From positions 27,167 to 91,166 of the forward strand of contig JAJYHI010000081.1 in NCBI GenBank assembly GCA_021784835.1: a stretch of DNA of 64,000 nucleotides. The letters run 5' to 3'. Position numbers and translations under genes: made by a program. Below the pieces are notes generated by a model. That model had not been told where the DNA came from. It searched no databases and saw only the letters and a list, made by a program, of their open reading frames with translations. Origin of the DNA: a bacterium. GTDB lineage: Bacteria > SZUA-79 > Acidulodesulfobacterales > Acidulodesulfobacteraceae. Shown piece after piece: positions 1 to 8,060 of the stretch (position 1 is the first letter of the stretch; every line of letters begins with the position of its first letter).

Positions 1-2609
1 TAAAGGAATCGTTTAACAATTACGTTAACCTTTTATGCATTAAGGACAACATAGTTATAGGAATCGACGGTTCTCACACCATAGGCTTCCGCGTAAAAGG
101 CTTCGATTATTTTCTATCGGGAAACGAAGCGATTAACGATGCGGCATACGCAAACGACCTTCTTTTAAATCTTTTAGACGAAAACATAAGCCTTCAATGG
201 ATTTACAAAATAGAGGACAGGAACGAAGAATTTATATCTGATTACGTCCAATCTTCCGTTCCTCCCGAGGATTTTGCCTATATAAAAGAAAATAAAATTA
301 AATATCTTAAAGGAAGGCCTATAAAAAAAATTAAAATTTATCTTTTCTGTTCCGTTAACGGGGTAAGGCCTTCTAACGGAAGCGGCGGAGGTTTTTTATC
401 AAAGCTTCCAGATTATGCTTCGGATATCTTTAAAATGAAAATTTTCGGCGCGGTCAACTCTATTTCGAGAAAAAGCGCCGCGGAGGACATGGATTTTATC
501 GAAAAAAAGTTTGTGAACATAGAAAATAACTTAAGTTTTATATCCTCTAGATTAAATCTTGCGTTAAAAAGAATGAACAATCAGGAGCTTACCGAATATT
601 TTTACCGCGAGTTAAATCCCGGGAGGTCGGCATCCGTCGGATGCCCCGCATGGGAGAAAATGTCCGAAGAAGCGACTTTCAGGAGCCAGCTGATGTATTC
701 TTGCGCCGAAATTAAAAGGGATTATTTTTATACGGACGGTTATTATTATAAATTTATAAATATGCATAGATTGCCCGCGCATACCGATTCGTTCGGCATA
801 GCCGCGCTTCTGGATATTAAAGGCTGCGTTGCGGCGGACGCGGAAAAGAGCGGAAAATCCGGATATCCGGAAAATGACGGAAATTACGGCGGCTTTTCCT
901 CCGGCGGCGGTTTTTTTCCTTACGATATTTCCGTTGCCTTCAATATTCCGGAACAGGATAAGACGATTGAAAAGATACAGACGGATAGGAATATAAAGGC
1001 AAGCCTGACCGAAGCGGTCGGCGGGGGTTACAGCGATTATAAAGGGATGAATATAACTAAACAGTTAGACGATTTTTTGGAATCCGTTTCTAAAATGCAA
1101 AAAAAAATCGTCGAATTTTCTTTATGCGCAAGAATTAAATCCAAAAATCCTGAAGAATTAAACGTTCGAGCGGTAAAACTGCTCGAATCGTTTAAAAACT
1201 ATAACGGAATGGAAGGAATCGTCGATAACATGGAGCATCATAATCTTTTCCTTTCGTTCCTTCCCGGGCAATCAGGTTTCAACAGAAGGTTTAAAACGTC
1301 TATTTCTTCTCCGGCGGCCGCTTTTTTCCCCCTGCACGAAGGTTTCGGAGGGACGGAAAAATGCGCCATACCTTTAATTAACGACAGGGGAGAAGCGGTA
1401 AAATTGGACCTTTATAATAACCGGCTTCCCTCGAAACACGGAATAGTTTTCGGCAAAACGAGAAGCGGAAAAGGATTTATGCTTAACGGCTTTCTGGCAA
1501 ATTTCTATATTTCCGGAGGGAACTATCACATTATAGGGGTGGATATAGGCGGAACGTATAAAAAATTCTGTAAAATATTTAACGGGGATTATATAGAAAT
1601 AGATTTGGAAGGAAGCTACTGCCTCAATCCCTTTCCTCCCAAAAAATATGCCGTAAAGACTATAAACGGAGAAGAAATATTCGACCCCGACATAATGGTA
1701 TTTTTAACCGGAATAATAGGTTTGATGGCCGAACCGGAAAACAATCTGAGCCCTAACGATAAAACTATTATAATCCGTGCGATTCAGGCTTCGTACGACA
1801 GAATTTCGGACGGCGACGATATGCCTGTAATTTCGGACGTCAATAACGTTCTATTCGATTATAACGAAGCAAGGGATTCGGAGGATAAAAAAAGGGCGCT
1901 GGATTTGGGAAAGAATCTTTTCAGGTGGACGGACGTATCCTCTCCATACGAAATGCTGTTAAACAGAAAAAAAGGCATAGATATTAATAATAAAATAGCA
2001 ATATTCGATTTGCAGAAGCTAAAGGGGCACGAAGAACTTCAAAAGGTTATATTTGCAATAATAAAAAATATTTCTTTCAAAAAAATGTACGATAAATCGG
2101 CTAAGGTTTTTTTCTTTTACGACGAATGCTGGGAGTTCATGAGCGACCCCAAGATTTCCGAACTGATTATGCATCTTTATAAAACTTCCGCCAAATGGGG
2201 CTCGATGGTCTGGAGCGTGACGCAGGAGCCCGGCGACCTCTTGAAAGCGGGAAACGCGGGCAGAAGCATCATTGAAAATTCTTCCGTAAAAATCTTCTGC
2301 CAATTAGACGGCGACGTTTCCGGAAACGATTTGTTGTCTTGCGGGCTTAACGAAAAGCAGATAGACATAGTAAAAAATCTTAAAGTAGTAAAAGGGCATT
2401 ACGCGGAATATTTTTTAAAATTCGGAAAAGATTCCTCGGTAATAAGAAATTCACCCGACCCTTTTGAATACTGGCTTTGCTGTAAATCTTCGGAAGACGA
2501 AGAAATAGAGAAGCAGATAGAAGAAGCGTATCCGGAGAAATCTTTAAAGGAAAGGCTTTATATACTTTCCGAAAAATATCCCAACGGGCCTTACGGAGTA
2601 GGAATATAA
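1..2609 (+). CDS. virB4: VirB4/TraC-type type IV secretion ATPase (5' end outside window)
   Basis: The reading frame is open from base 3, about 144 codons before the first in-frame ATG (435), and this upstream part reads as ordinary protein, so the gene begins outside the window. At least 868 residues are visible, in the size range of TraC/VirB4 proteins. A Walker A motif GKTRSGKG lies near nt 1451 and a Walker B FFFYDE near nt 2112, followed by a SVTQEP sensor-like stretch. Family knowledge: hexameric cytoplasmic ATPase that powers pilus assembly and substrate transfer at the inner membrane. It heads a run of conjugation genes on the same strand. The longer N-terminal half resembles the F-type TraC layout more than a minimal VirB4. 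Confidence 0.9.
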   Translation, partial: KESFNNYVNLLCIKDNIVIGIDGSHTIGFRVKGFDYFLSGNEAINDAAYANDLLLNLLDENISLQWIYKIEDRNEEFISDYVQSSVPPEDFAYIKENKIKYLKGRPIKKIKIYLFCSVNGVRPSNGSGGGFLSKLPDYASDIFKMKIFGAVNSISRKSAAEDMDFIEKKFVNIENNLSFISSRLNLALKRMNNQELTEYFYRELNPGRSASVGCPAWEKMSEEATFRSQLMYSCAEIKRDYFYTDGYYYKFINMHRLPAHTDSFGIAALLDIKGCVAADAEKSGKSGYPENDGNYGGFSSGGGFFPYDISVAFNIPEQDKTIEKIQTDRNIKASLTEAVGGGYSDYKGMNITKQLDDFLESVSKMQKKIVEFSLCARIKSKNPEELNVRAVKLLESFKNYNGMEGIVDNMEHHNLFLSFLPGQSGFNRRFKTSISSPAAAFFPLHEGFGGTEKCAIPLINDRGEAVKLDLYNNRLPSKHGIVFGKTRSGKGFMLNGFLANFYISGGNYHIIGVDIGGTYKKFCKIFNGDYIEIDLEGSYCLNPFPPKKYAVKTINGEEIFDPDIMVFLTGIIGLMAEPENNLSPNDKTIIIRAIQASYDRISDGDDMPVISDVNNVLFDYNEARDSEDKKRALDLGKNLFRWTDVSSPYEMLLNRKKGIDINNKIAIFDLQKLKGHEELQKVIFAIIKNISFKKMYDKSAKVFFFYDECWEFMSDPKISELIMHLYKTSAKWGSMVWSVTQEPGDLLKAGNAGRSIIENSSVKIFCQLDGDVSGNDLLSCGLNEKQIDIVKNLKVVKGHYAEYFLKFGKDSSVIRNSPDPFEYWLCCKSSEDEEIEKQIEEAYPEKSLKERLYILSEKYPNGPYGVGI

Positions 2610-2664
2610 ATAAAATAAGATAAATAAGATAAGATAACGGCATATTATAAAAGGAGGAAAAATT

Positions 2665-3771
2665 ATGAACAATTCAAAGAAAAAAAATGTTTTAACCGCG
2701 TTTATAATTATATCAGTCTTGTGCGCATATCTTACGGGAATTTCCTATGGAAGCGGCATTCCCATACCCAACATAGGAAGCGTATCGAATCAGATTCAGT
2801 CGGTGGAAACTGCTGCAAGCGGAGCCTTCTCGGCTTTGCAGGGGCTTGCGGGAACGCTCGGATATGCGCCCGGCGCTTCCGGCGGACCCCTTTTTAATCC
2901 CGGTCCGGGACTTTCCGAAGCAATGGCCACGGCGGATAAGCTTGCCGCAGATGTTTCCAAAATGCAGGAATATTATCAAAATATCGTAATTAATTTCGAT
3001 AAATTGACGCATCTCGTCGATTCCGCGGAAAATGCCGCCAACAGCATAAACACCCTGAATAATCGGCTCGGCGCCGCATTCGTCCAAATTCCTCAGGATT
3101 TAACCGCAAGCGACGTTCAGCCGTCGAGCCCTTCGGATATACTTTCCGGCATTAATACCGAGGCCGCGGAATTTCAGAATCTCGGCTCCGCCGCCGGCGG
3201 GTTTGAACCGCAAAGTTTCGTTTCGGGCTATTCGCAGGCATCCGGCGCGGGGTTAAACAAAAATGTCATGGAAAACGGTTCCGGATTGTTTGCCGAAGGA
3301 GCTATTTTTAATTCCGACGGCAACTCTGGAGAGGCAAATCAGAAAACAAACTGTTTTTCCTACGATAACGGCTATTACTTCGACGCTAGCGGAAATCCGG
3401 TAGGCGGATGCACCGATTTTGTCGGCGGATTCGGGGCGGACGTCGCGGCCTCCGGCCTTTACAGCGCCGGGATTTCAGCTGCGAGGGCGCACAAAGCCGA
3501 ACTGGAAGGCGACGAATTTATGCGGGAAATTACCGGCGGCGCGCTAAAAAACAGCACAAATTATTATGCGTACCAGAGTTCCGTTCTAACCATAATGGCG
3601 GAGGAAAATGCGGCAAGCTTAAAGAATTTGGGGTATATGGAGAGCCAGCTGAAGCAGATGGAGCTGTCGAAATCGGCGGAGGCAATAGAAAAAGAGCATA
3701 TAGGCGCGGTAATTATGCCGCAGACCGATGCTTCGCCGGGTTTAAATTTTTACGATAAAACGACTATGTAA
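2665..3771 (+). CDS. VirB5/TrbJ-like exported conjugal transfer protein
   Basis: A 368-residue protein with a clear N-terminal signal peptide (basic start, hydrophobic run from about residue 10 to 28). The start has a strong Shine-Dalgarno AAGGAGG seven bases upstream. The middle contains helical, Ala/Asn-rich sequence with a pattern (YYQNIVINFDKLTHLVD) typical of TrbJ/VirB5 proteins, and a second long helix lies near the C-terminus. TrbJ/VirB5 proteins are periplasmic or pilus-tip components. The position between virB4 and the TrbL-like gene fits this order in P-type systems. Identity is inferred from context and helix pattern, not from a catalytic motif. Confidence 0.6.
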   Translation: MNNSKKKNVLTAFIIISVLCAYLTGISYGSGIPIPNIGSVSNQIQSVETAASGAFSALQGLAGTLGYAPGASGGPLFNPGPGLSEAMATADKLAADVSKMQEYYQNIVINFDKLTHLVDSAENAANSINTLNNRLGAAFVQIPQDLTASDVQPSSPSDILSGINTEAAEFQNLGSAAGGFEPQSFVSGYSQASGAGLNKNVMENGSGLFAEGAIFNSDGNSGEANQKTNCFSYDNGYYFDASGNPVGGCTDFVGGFGADVAASGLYSAGISAARAHKAELEGDEFMREITGGALKNSTNYYAYQSSVLTIMAEENAASLKNLGYMESQLKQMELSKSAEAIEKEHIGAVIMPQTDASPGLNFYDKTTM

Positions 3772-3952
3772 GGGATAACGCGGACTTAAGACAGATAAAT
3801 CAGACGGGCAAGCAAAATAGCGAAGTTATGCGAGTTTATGCTATGTCAATAATGCAGGTTTAAATAAAATTTAAAAAGCAAAGCTGTATCGGGCAAAACT
3901 AAATATAATACATGAAAAATAATATGCGCAATTTTATATAAATAATTAAAAC

Positions 3953-3971
3953 ATTAATTAATGTAATTAAT
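3953..3971. repeat. 8-bp inverted repeat directly before the TrbL-like start codon
   Basis: ATTAATTA and TAATTAAT are perfect reverse complements separated by ATG, ending one base before the ATG at 3973. No Shine-Dalgarno sequence is visible there. It could be an operator, or a weak hairpin that affects initiation; A/T-only palindromes also arise by chance in this genome. Confidence 0.35.
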
Positions 3972-3972
3972 T

Positions 3973-5100
3973 ATGAATATTTACTTAAAGTTTATTATAA
4001 AGTATTTCATAATACAGGCATGCATAGTTTTAGTATTTTATTTTATTCTACAAATGCCGGCTTACGCCGGCGCCTTAACAGGCGCCCCGGCTTCAGCCGC
4101 CGCCGGGCAGAATAATAGCTCCCTTAACGAATCGTCTATTTCCATATCGAAATTAAGCAACGGGGAAGAGCTCGATATGCTTTCCATAGACTCTATCCCT
4201 TCGGCTCTTAACGGCGATTCCGCAATGAGCGTTTTTGTATCTTATATGTTTTATTTTTTGTTTTCTCTCGGAATCGTGCTGTCATTTTTTGAAGGATACT
4301 CTTCCGAATTGGCCGGCAGACCGTTTAGCTATTACGGATTGTTTTTAAGAACTGCTTTAATAGCGACCGGCTTTCTTTCGTGGAAACAGACGGGCATGTC
4401 TAATTTTGCTCAGCTCATACTGACTTTTGCCGATAAAATCCAGCTTTATCTGATAAATCAAAATGTTTGCGGTATAAGCGCGTCGGTATCCCAGATAGTT
4501 TCGTCGATATCGGGGAGCCTGCACTCCGTTACCATTCCGACGGTTTCGTCAAACGGAACCGCGTCGGTGCAAAAGGGCTGGAACCTTAATCCGGTTTCGT
4601 GGTTTGCGGGAGCGGTCCATGCTATAACCGGCGCGGTCTTAATGGGAATATTATGGTTTTTATTCAACGTCTTATATTTGGTAATCCAGCTTTTTATGGC
4701 AATAATCCAGCTTATATTTTTAGGATTGTTGTTCTCTTTGTGTCCGGTTATACTGGGATTGGAATCTATACCGTATGCAAGGGGAATATTCGGAAAATGG
4801 ATGAAAATGTTTATAGAGATTTCATTCTGGGGGGTAATGGCCGCCTTAGAACAGCTTATTTTTTTTACTATTCTTGGGAAAATGGTTTCGATTAATCTTG
4901 GAACGTCGGAAACAGGCGCGGGCAATATCATAGGAGCATTTACCTTCGCCGAGGCCGTTACCGTTTTTATAATAATGATAGCCATTAACGTGTCGGTTCC
5001 TTTTATAGCTGGAAAATTATTGGACGGCATAAGCGGGGAAGCCCACGAAAAAATTAAGACGGTAAAGGTTAAAATGACGGGCGCGGTCAATATGCCATAA
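3973..5100 (+). CDS. VirB6/TrbL-like polytopic membrane protein
   Basis: A 375-residue protein with an N-terminal hydrophobic segment ending near APAYAG-type signal cleavage residues, then at least five further membrane spans: about residues 85-105, 115-135, 215-245, 245-265 and 310-340. This topology and its place between a TrbJ-like and a TrbF-like gene fit TrbL/VirB6, the inner-membrane channel component of type IV secretion. Sequence identity is weak, as is usual in this family. The gene starts without a visible ribosome binding site, immediately after an A/T inverted repeat. Confidence 0.65.
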   Translation: MNIYLKFIIKYFIIQACIVLVFYFILQMPAYAGALTGAPASAAAGQNNSSLNESSISISKLSNGEELDMLSIDSIPSALNGDSAMSVFVSYMFYFLFSLGIVLSFFEGYSSELAGRPFSYYGLFLRTALIATGFLSWKQTGMSNFAQLILTFADKIQLYLINQNVCGISASVSQIVSSISGSLHSVTIPTVSSNGTASVQKGWNLNPVSWFAGAVHAITGAVLMGILWFLFNVLYLVIQLFMAIIQLIFLGLLFSLCPVILGLESIPYARGIFGKWMKMFIEISFWGVMAALEQLIFFTILGKMVSINLGTSETGAGNIIGAFTFAEAVTVFIIMIAINVSVPFIAGKLLDGISGEAHEKIKTVKVKMTGAVNMP

Positions 5101-5155
5101 ACATTCGACTTGGTAAATTAACGGCAGGGCAAAATATAAAGGGATAAAATTACTT

Positions 5156-5821
5156 ATGGGCGGCCTTTTAAATTGCAAAGACGGCTACAAGAAAAGAAAC
5201 GGCAGGCTTTTTTATGAAATATGGGGGGACTTGGAAGCCCAGAACGCGACCCTTAAAATCGTAATAATCCTGATGTCTATAATAACCGTTATATCGCTTT
5301 TTACGTCCTTTTATACTTATAAAGCAAATAGAATTCCCGTAGTCATAAGAGTCGACGATGCCGGAAAGGCGGAGGTTTTAAGGAACCTGCCTTTCGACAA
5401 TAAAGTCGGAACCGGCGAAATAGCTTATTTCTCCAAGAGCTTCGTAAGGGAATTTACGGGTTTTAATTCGTTAATGATTAAAACCGAGCTTTCGAGGGCG
5501 CTAAATAAAATGTCGCCGGAATACGGAAAAAAAATGTTAATTGCAATAATAAGGGACAAGTTCGTCCAAAAAATGGAAAAAGCCGATATCACCTCAAAAA
5601 TTAAATTTAAAAAAATAAAGTTGATAAGTCAGACCGTAAATCACGACGAATTAAAACTGTATGTTATCAGGACGGTTGTTTCGGATTCCGATTCGGCCGT
5701 TAAAAACAGCTCGGCTTACGAGGATAAGCTGATTTTAAAAAGAATAAAAAGAAGCATCCAGTATCCGTTCGGCCTCGAAGTAGTTTATTTCAGCAGTTTA
5801 AAGCTCGGAGGGGCGCAATGA
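5156..5821 (+). CDS. VirB8/TrbF-like inner-membrane assembly protein
   Basis: A 221-residue bitopic protein: a short cytoplasmic N-terminus (YEIWGDLEAQNATLK), one membrane span at about residues 37-57, then a periplasmic domain opening with IPVVIRVDDAGKAEVL. The last is the characteristic TrbF/VirB8 stretch after the membrane anchor. VirB8 proteins nucleate the inner-membrane part of the secretion channel. The stop codon overlaps the start of the next gene by four bases (ATGA), indicating translational coupling with the VirB10-like gene, its normal partner. Confidence 0.75.
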   Translation: MGGLLNCKDGYKKRNGRLFYEIWGDLEAQNATLKIVIILMSIITVISLFTSFYTYKANRIPVVIRVDDAGKAEVLRNLPFDNKVGTGEIAYFSKSFVREFTGFNSLMIKTELSRALNKMSPEYGKKMLIAIIRDKFVQKMEKADITSKIKFKKIKLISQTVNHDELKLYVIRTVVSDSDSAVKNSSAYEDKLILKRIKRSIQYPFGLEVVYFSSLKLGGAQ

Positions 5822-7056
5822 ATAGAGGTTTTTTGAATAGCGGGCATATAATAAAGGAAGGGGGCGACGGAACTACTGCCGCCGCAAATTCTGAGCATAA
5901 TAACGGCGATGCGGGTTTTAAGGAAGATATTTACAATTCCGAAATGCCGGTAAAAAATAAAGTTTCGAATAAATATTTTTTTAGATTTTTCAGACTGCCT
6001 TTAATAATTGCCGTTATTTTAATAGCGGCGGCTTTGTCGTTAAAATTTATATTTTTTAATAGCCGAGGGCGCGTTCCCGAAAAAAAACATTTAAAAAAGA
6101 ATGCGGATATATCCGATAAAAAAAGATTTTCTTCGTCAGTTTTTAATTACGCCGCTCTAAGAGGCGCAAACGTGGATAAAAAAAGGGCGGCGAAAGCGGA
6201 ACCGGGCAAATTTAACGATAAGTTCGATAAAGAAACGAAAAGATTAAGAGACAATATAAAATTCGCCGGAGGCGGCAGAATTTTACCGATTAGGAATAGC
6301 CGTACGCATAACATATCAAAAAAAATGGTCGTCTTTATAAAGGCAAGCTACGGCGAGAAAATTTTAAAAAAGGAAAGGGGCGACGGCGCGGATAATACTA
6401 TGCAAAAACGGGTAGAAAAACTGAAAGAAACCTCCGCAGAATACAAAAGGACGAACGAAGATGGAGACGCCGTCATAATGCCTGAAGGAACCGTGCTTGA
6501 CGCATATACTAAATATAAGATATTTTCGTACGACGCCGCCGTTCCCGTTATCGCAATCCTATCGGAGAACTGTTTTTACCGCGGAAGGGCAGTTTTAAAA
6601 AAAGGCGATAAATTTTTCGGAACCGTCAGCGTAAAGCATTCTTTAAATAGGTTAAACATAAATTTCAATAAAATTATAGAAACTTCCGGAAAATCGGTCG
6701 ATATAGACGCGATAGCGATGATGCCCGACGGTTCGGGAGGGGTCAAAGGCGACGTTCACCGCCATTACGCGGGAAGCATTCTTGCGTCCATAGCGGAGGG
6801 AGTTGTCGGGGCGGCGTCGATTTTTGCGGGCGGCGGCTCCGGCGTTAATTCTTCCGAACCATACACATTCCAGAATCAAGTAAGAGAAAACGTAACGCAA
6901 AACGAACTTAACTCTGCCAGAAACGGTATAAACGGCTATTCCGGCGCAAATTCCGGCGTAAGCATAACCCTGCCGGAAGATACCCCTATTAAGCTCATAC
7001 TGCTTAAACCTTTATATAGAAATCAAATCGAAAAAAACCGGAATTTACGAAAATGA
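5818..7056 (+). CDS. virB10: VirB10/TrbI-like channel protein
   Basis: A 412-residue protein with a cytoplasmic, low-complexity N-terminus, a membrane anchor at about residues 58-78, a long charged linker, and a C-terminal VirB10/TrbI beta-barrel domain. Diagnostic pieces are PEGTVLDAYTKYKIFS, the RGRAVLKKGDKFFG strand pair, and DAIAMMPDGSGGVKGDVHRH. Family knowledge: VirB10 spans both membranes and forms the outer-membrane pore cap with VirB9. It is coupled to the VirB8-like gene through a four-base overlap. Confidence 0.85.
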   Translation: MNRGFLNSGHIIKEGGDGTTAAANSEHNNGDAGFKEDIYNSEMPVKNKVSNKYFFRFFRLPLIIAVILIAAALSLKFIFFNSRGRVPEKKHLKKNADISDKKRFSSSVFNYAALRGANVDKKRAAKAEPGKFNDKFDKETKRLRDNIKFAGGGRILPIRNSRTHNISKKMVVFIKASYGEKILKKERGDGADNTMQKRVEKLKETSAEYKRTNEDGDAVIMPEGTVLDAYTKYKIFSYDAAVPVIAILSENCFYRGRAVLKKGDKFFGTVSVKHSLNRLNINFNKIIETSGKSVDIDAIAMMPDGSGGVKGDVHRHYAGSILASIAEGVVGAASIFAGGGSGVNSSEPYTFQNQVRENVTQNELNSARNGINGYSGANSGVSITLPEDTPIKLILLKPLYRNQIEKNRNLRK

Positions 7057-7119
7057 GGAATAAGCGGATAATTCAAACCGTGACGCCGTTTTAAAACGCT
7101 TAGGGATATATTGCAATAT

Positions 7120-7998
7120 ATGGCTGATTTAAAAATTAAATCCGTTCTCAATAAACTTGCCGATATTAAAAAAAGTTTATGCTCGGCTTTTTTGGAAAGA
7201 AACGATGCGATAGATATGATTATTCTTGCTGTTATTTCAAAAAAACACTCTATACTGATAGGCGAACCGGGGCTCGCCAAAACGGCTATGCTGAAGGCTT
7301 TCGTCGAACGCATAAACGGCCTTAAACTTTTTGACTTTCAAATGACGCCGGCTACCGATATAAAAGAGCTTATGTCTAAAAACATAAGGAATAAAATAGG
7401 CATAGACAATTGCGATTTGGCCCTGATAGACGAATTTTTTAAAGGCCCCCATGCTACGCTTAATTCTCTTCTGGCTATTATGAACGAAAGAATAGCGTAT
7501 GTTCCGGAACCGCGCAAAATACCCCTGATAAGCCTTTTTGCCACCTCGAACGAAAGGCCGGATAAATCTTCGGACGCAAATCTTTTACCCCTTTACGACA
7601 GATTTTTATTCAGGAAAGAGATACTGCCGGTAAGAGACGAACGAAATTTCAGAAAACTGCTGGAATTAAAAGATGGAACGGGGTTCGAGAAAACGTCTTT
7701 AAATAAAAACGATTTAGCGGATTTAATCTCCGCCGGCGAAACAACGGACATTCCGGACGAGATTTTTAATTCGATATATTCCGTAAGGGAAGAGTTAAGG
7801 AACAAGCAGGTAATCGTTTCGGACAGAAGGTGGAGGGAAACTATTAAAATACTTAAAGCGAACGCCATGTTAAACGGCAGGGATGCCGCCGGCAAAGAAG
7901 ACATTAAAATTCTCGAATCGTCCTTATGGACGTACTATTCCGACATAAGGGCAGTCAAAAATATCATAAGAAAGGAAACCGGGGGCTATGCCGGATAA
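7120..7998 (+). CDS. MoxR/RavA-type AAA+ ATPase inside the secretion operon
   Basis: A protein of about 292 residues with the MoxR AAA+ layout: Walker A GEPGLAKTA near residue 42, Walker B LALIDEFFKGP near residue 98, sensor 1 FATSNER, and the arginine-finger region YDRFLFRKE. The C-terminal lid contains VSDRRW, typical of RavA/MoxR. I prefer the ATG at 7120; a TTG at 7111 in the same frame has a closer AGGGA and is the alternative. MoxR ATPases act as chaperone-like remodelers, usually with a von Willebrand factor A partner, and none is encoded nearby. Such a gene is not a standard member of a type IV secretion operon. Confidence 0.85.
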   Translation: MADLKIKSVLNKLADIKKSLCSAFLERNDAIDMIILAVISKKHSILIGEPGLAKTAMLKAFVERINGLKLFDFQMTPATDIKELMSKNIRNKIGIDNCDLALIDEFFKGPHATLNSLLAIMNERIAYVPEPRKIPLISLFATSNERPDKSSDANLLPLYDRFLFRKEILPVRDERNFRKLLELKDGTGFEKTSLNKNDLADLISAGETTDIPDEIFNSIYSVREELRNKQVIVSDRRWRETIKILKANAMLNGRDAAGKEDIKILESSLWTYYSDIRAVKNIIRKETGGYAG

Positions 7999-8012
7999 CC
8001 CGCCGCCGCAAC

Positions 8013-8060
8013 CTATGAACCTATAAAGCCCTGAATCTATGAATCTATGAACCTATGAAC
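8013..8060 (+). repeat. Six-copy degenerate octamer repeat (CTATGAAY) over the virD4 start codon
   Basis: Consecutive 8-base units from 8013: CTATGAAC, CTATAAAG, CCCTGAAT, CTATGAAT, CTATGAAC, CTATGAAC. The last unit contains the virD4 ATG (8055). Units 1, 4 and 5 also carry ATG (8015, 8039, 8047), and eight is not a multiple of three, so these lie in different frames. No Shine-Dalgarno sequence is visible. Copy-number change by slippage would alter initiation. Confidence 0.8.

Noticed and set aside
3408..3758. A 116-codon + strand frame within the TrbJ-like gene
   Set aside because: Arg-rich off-frame reading of a GC-richer segment; the signal-peptide protein in the main frame is supported.
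4458..5090. A 210-codon antisense frame within the TrbL-like gene
   Set aside because: It is the complement of a hydrophobic membrane gene and shows the usual shadow composition; the sense gene fits the operon.
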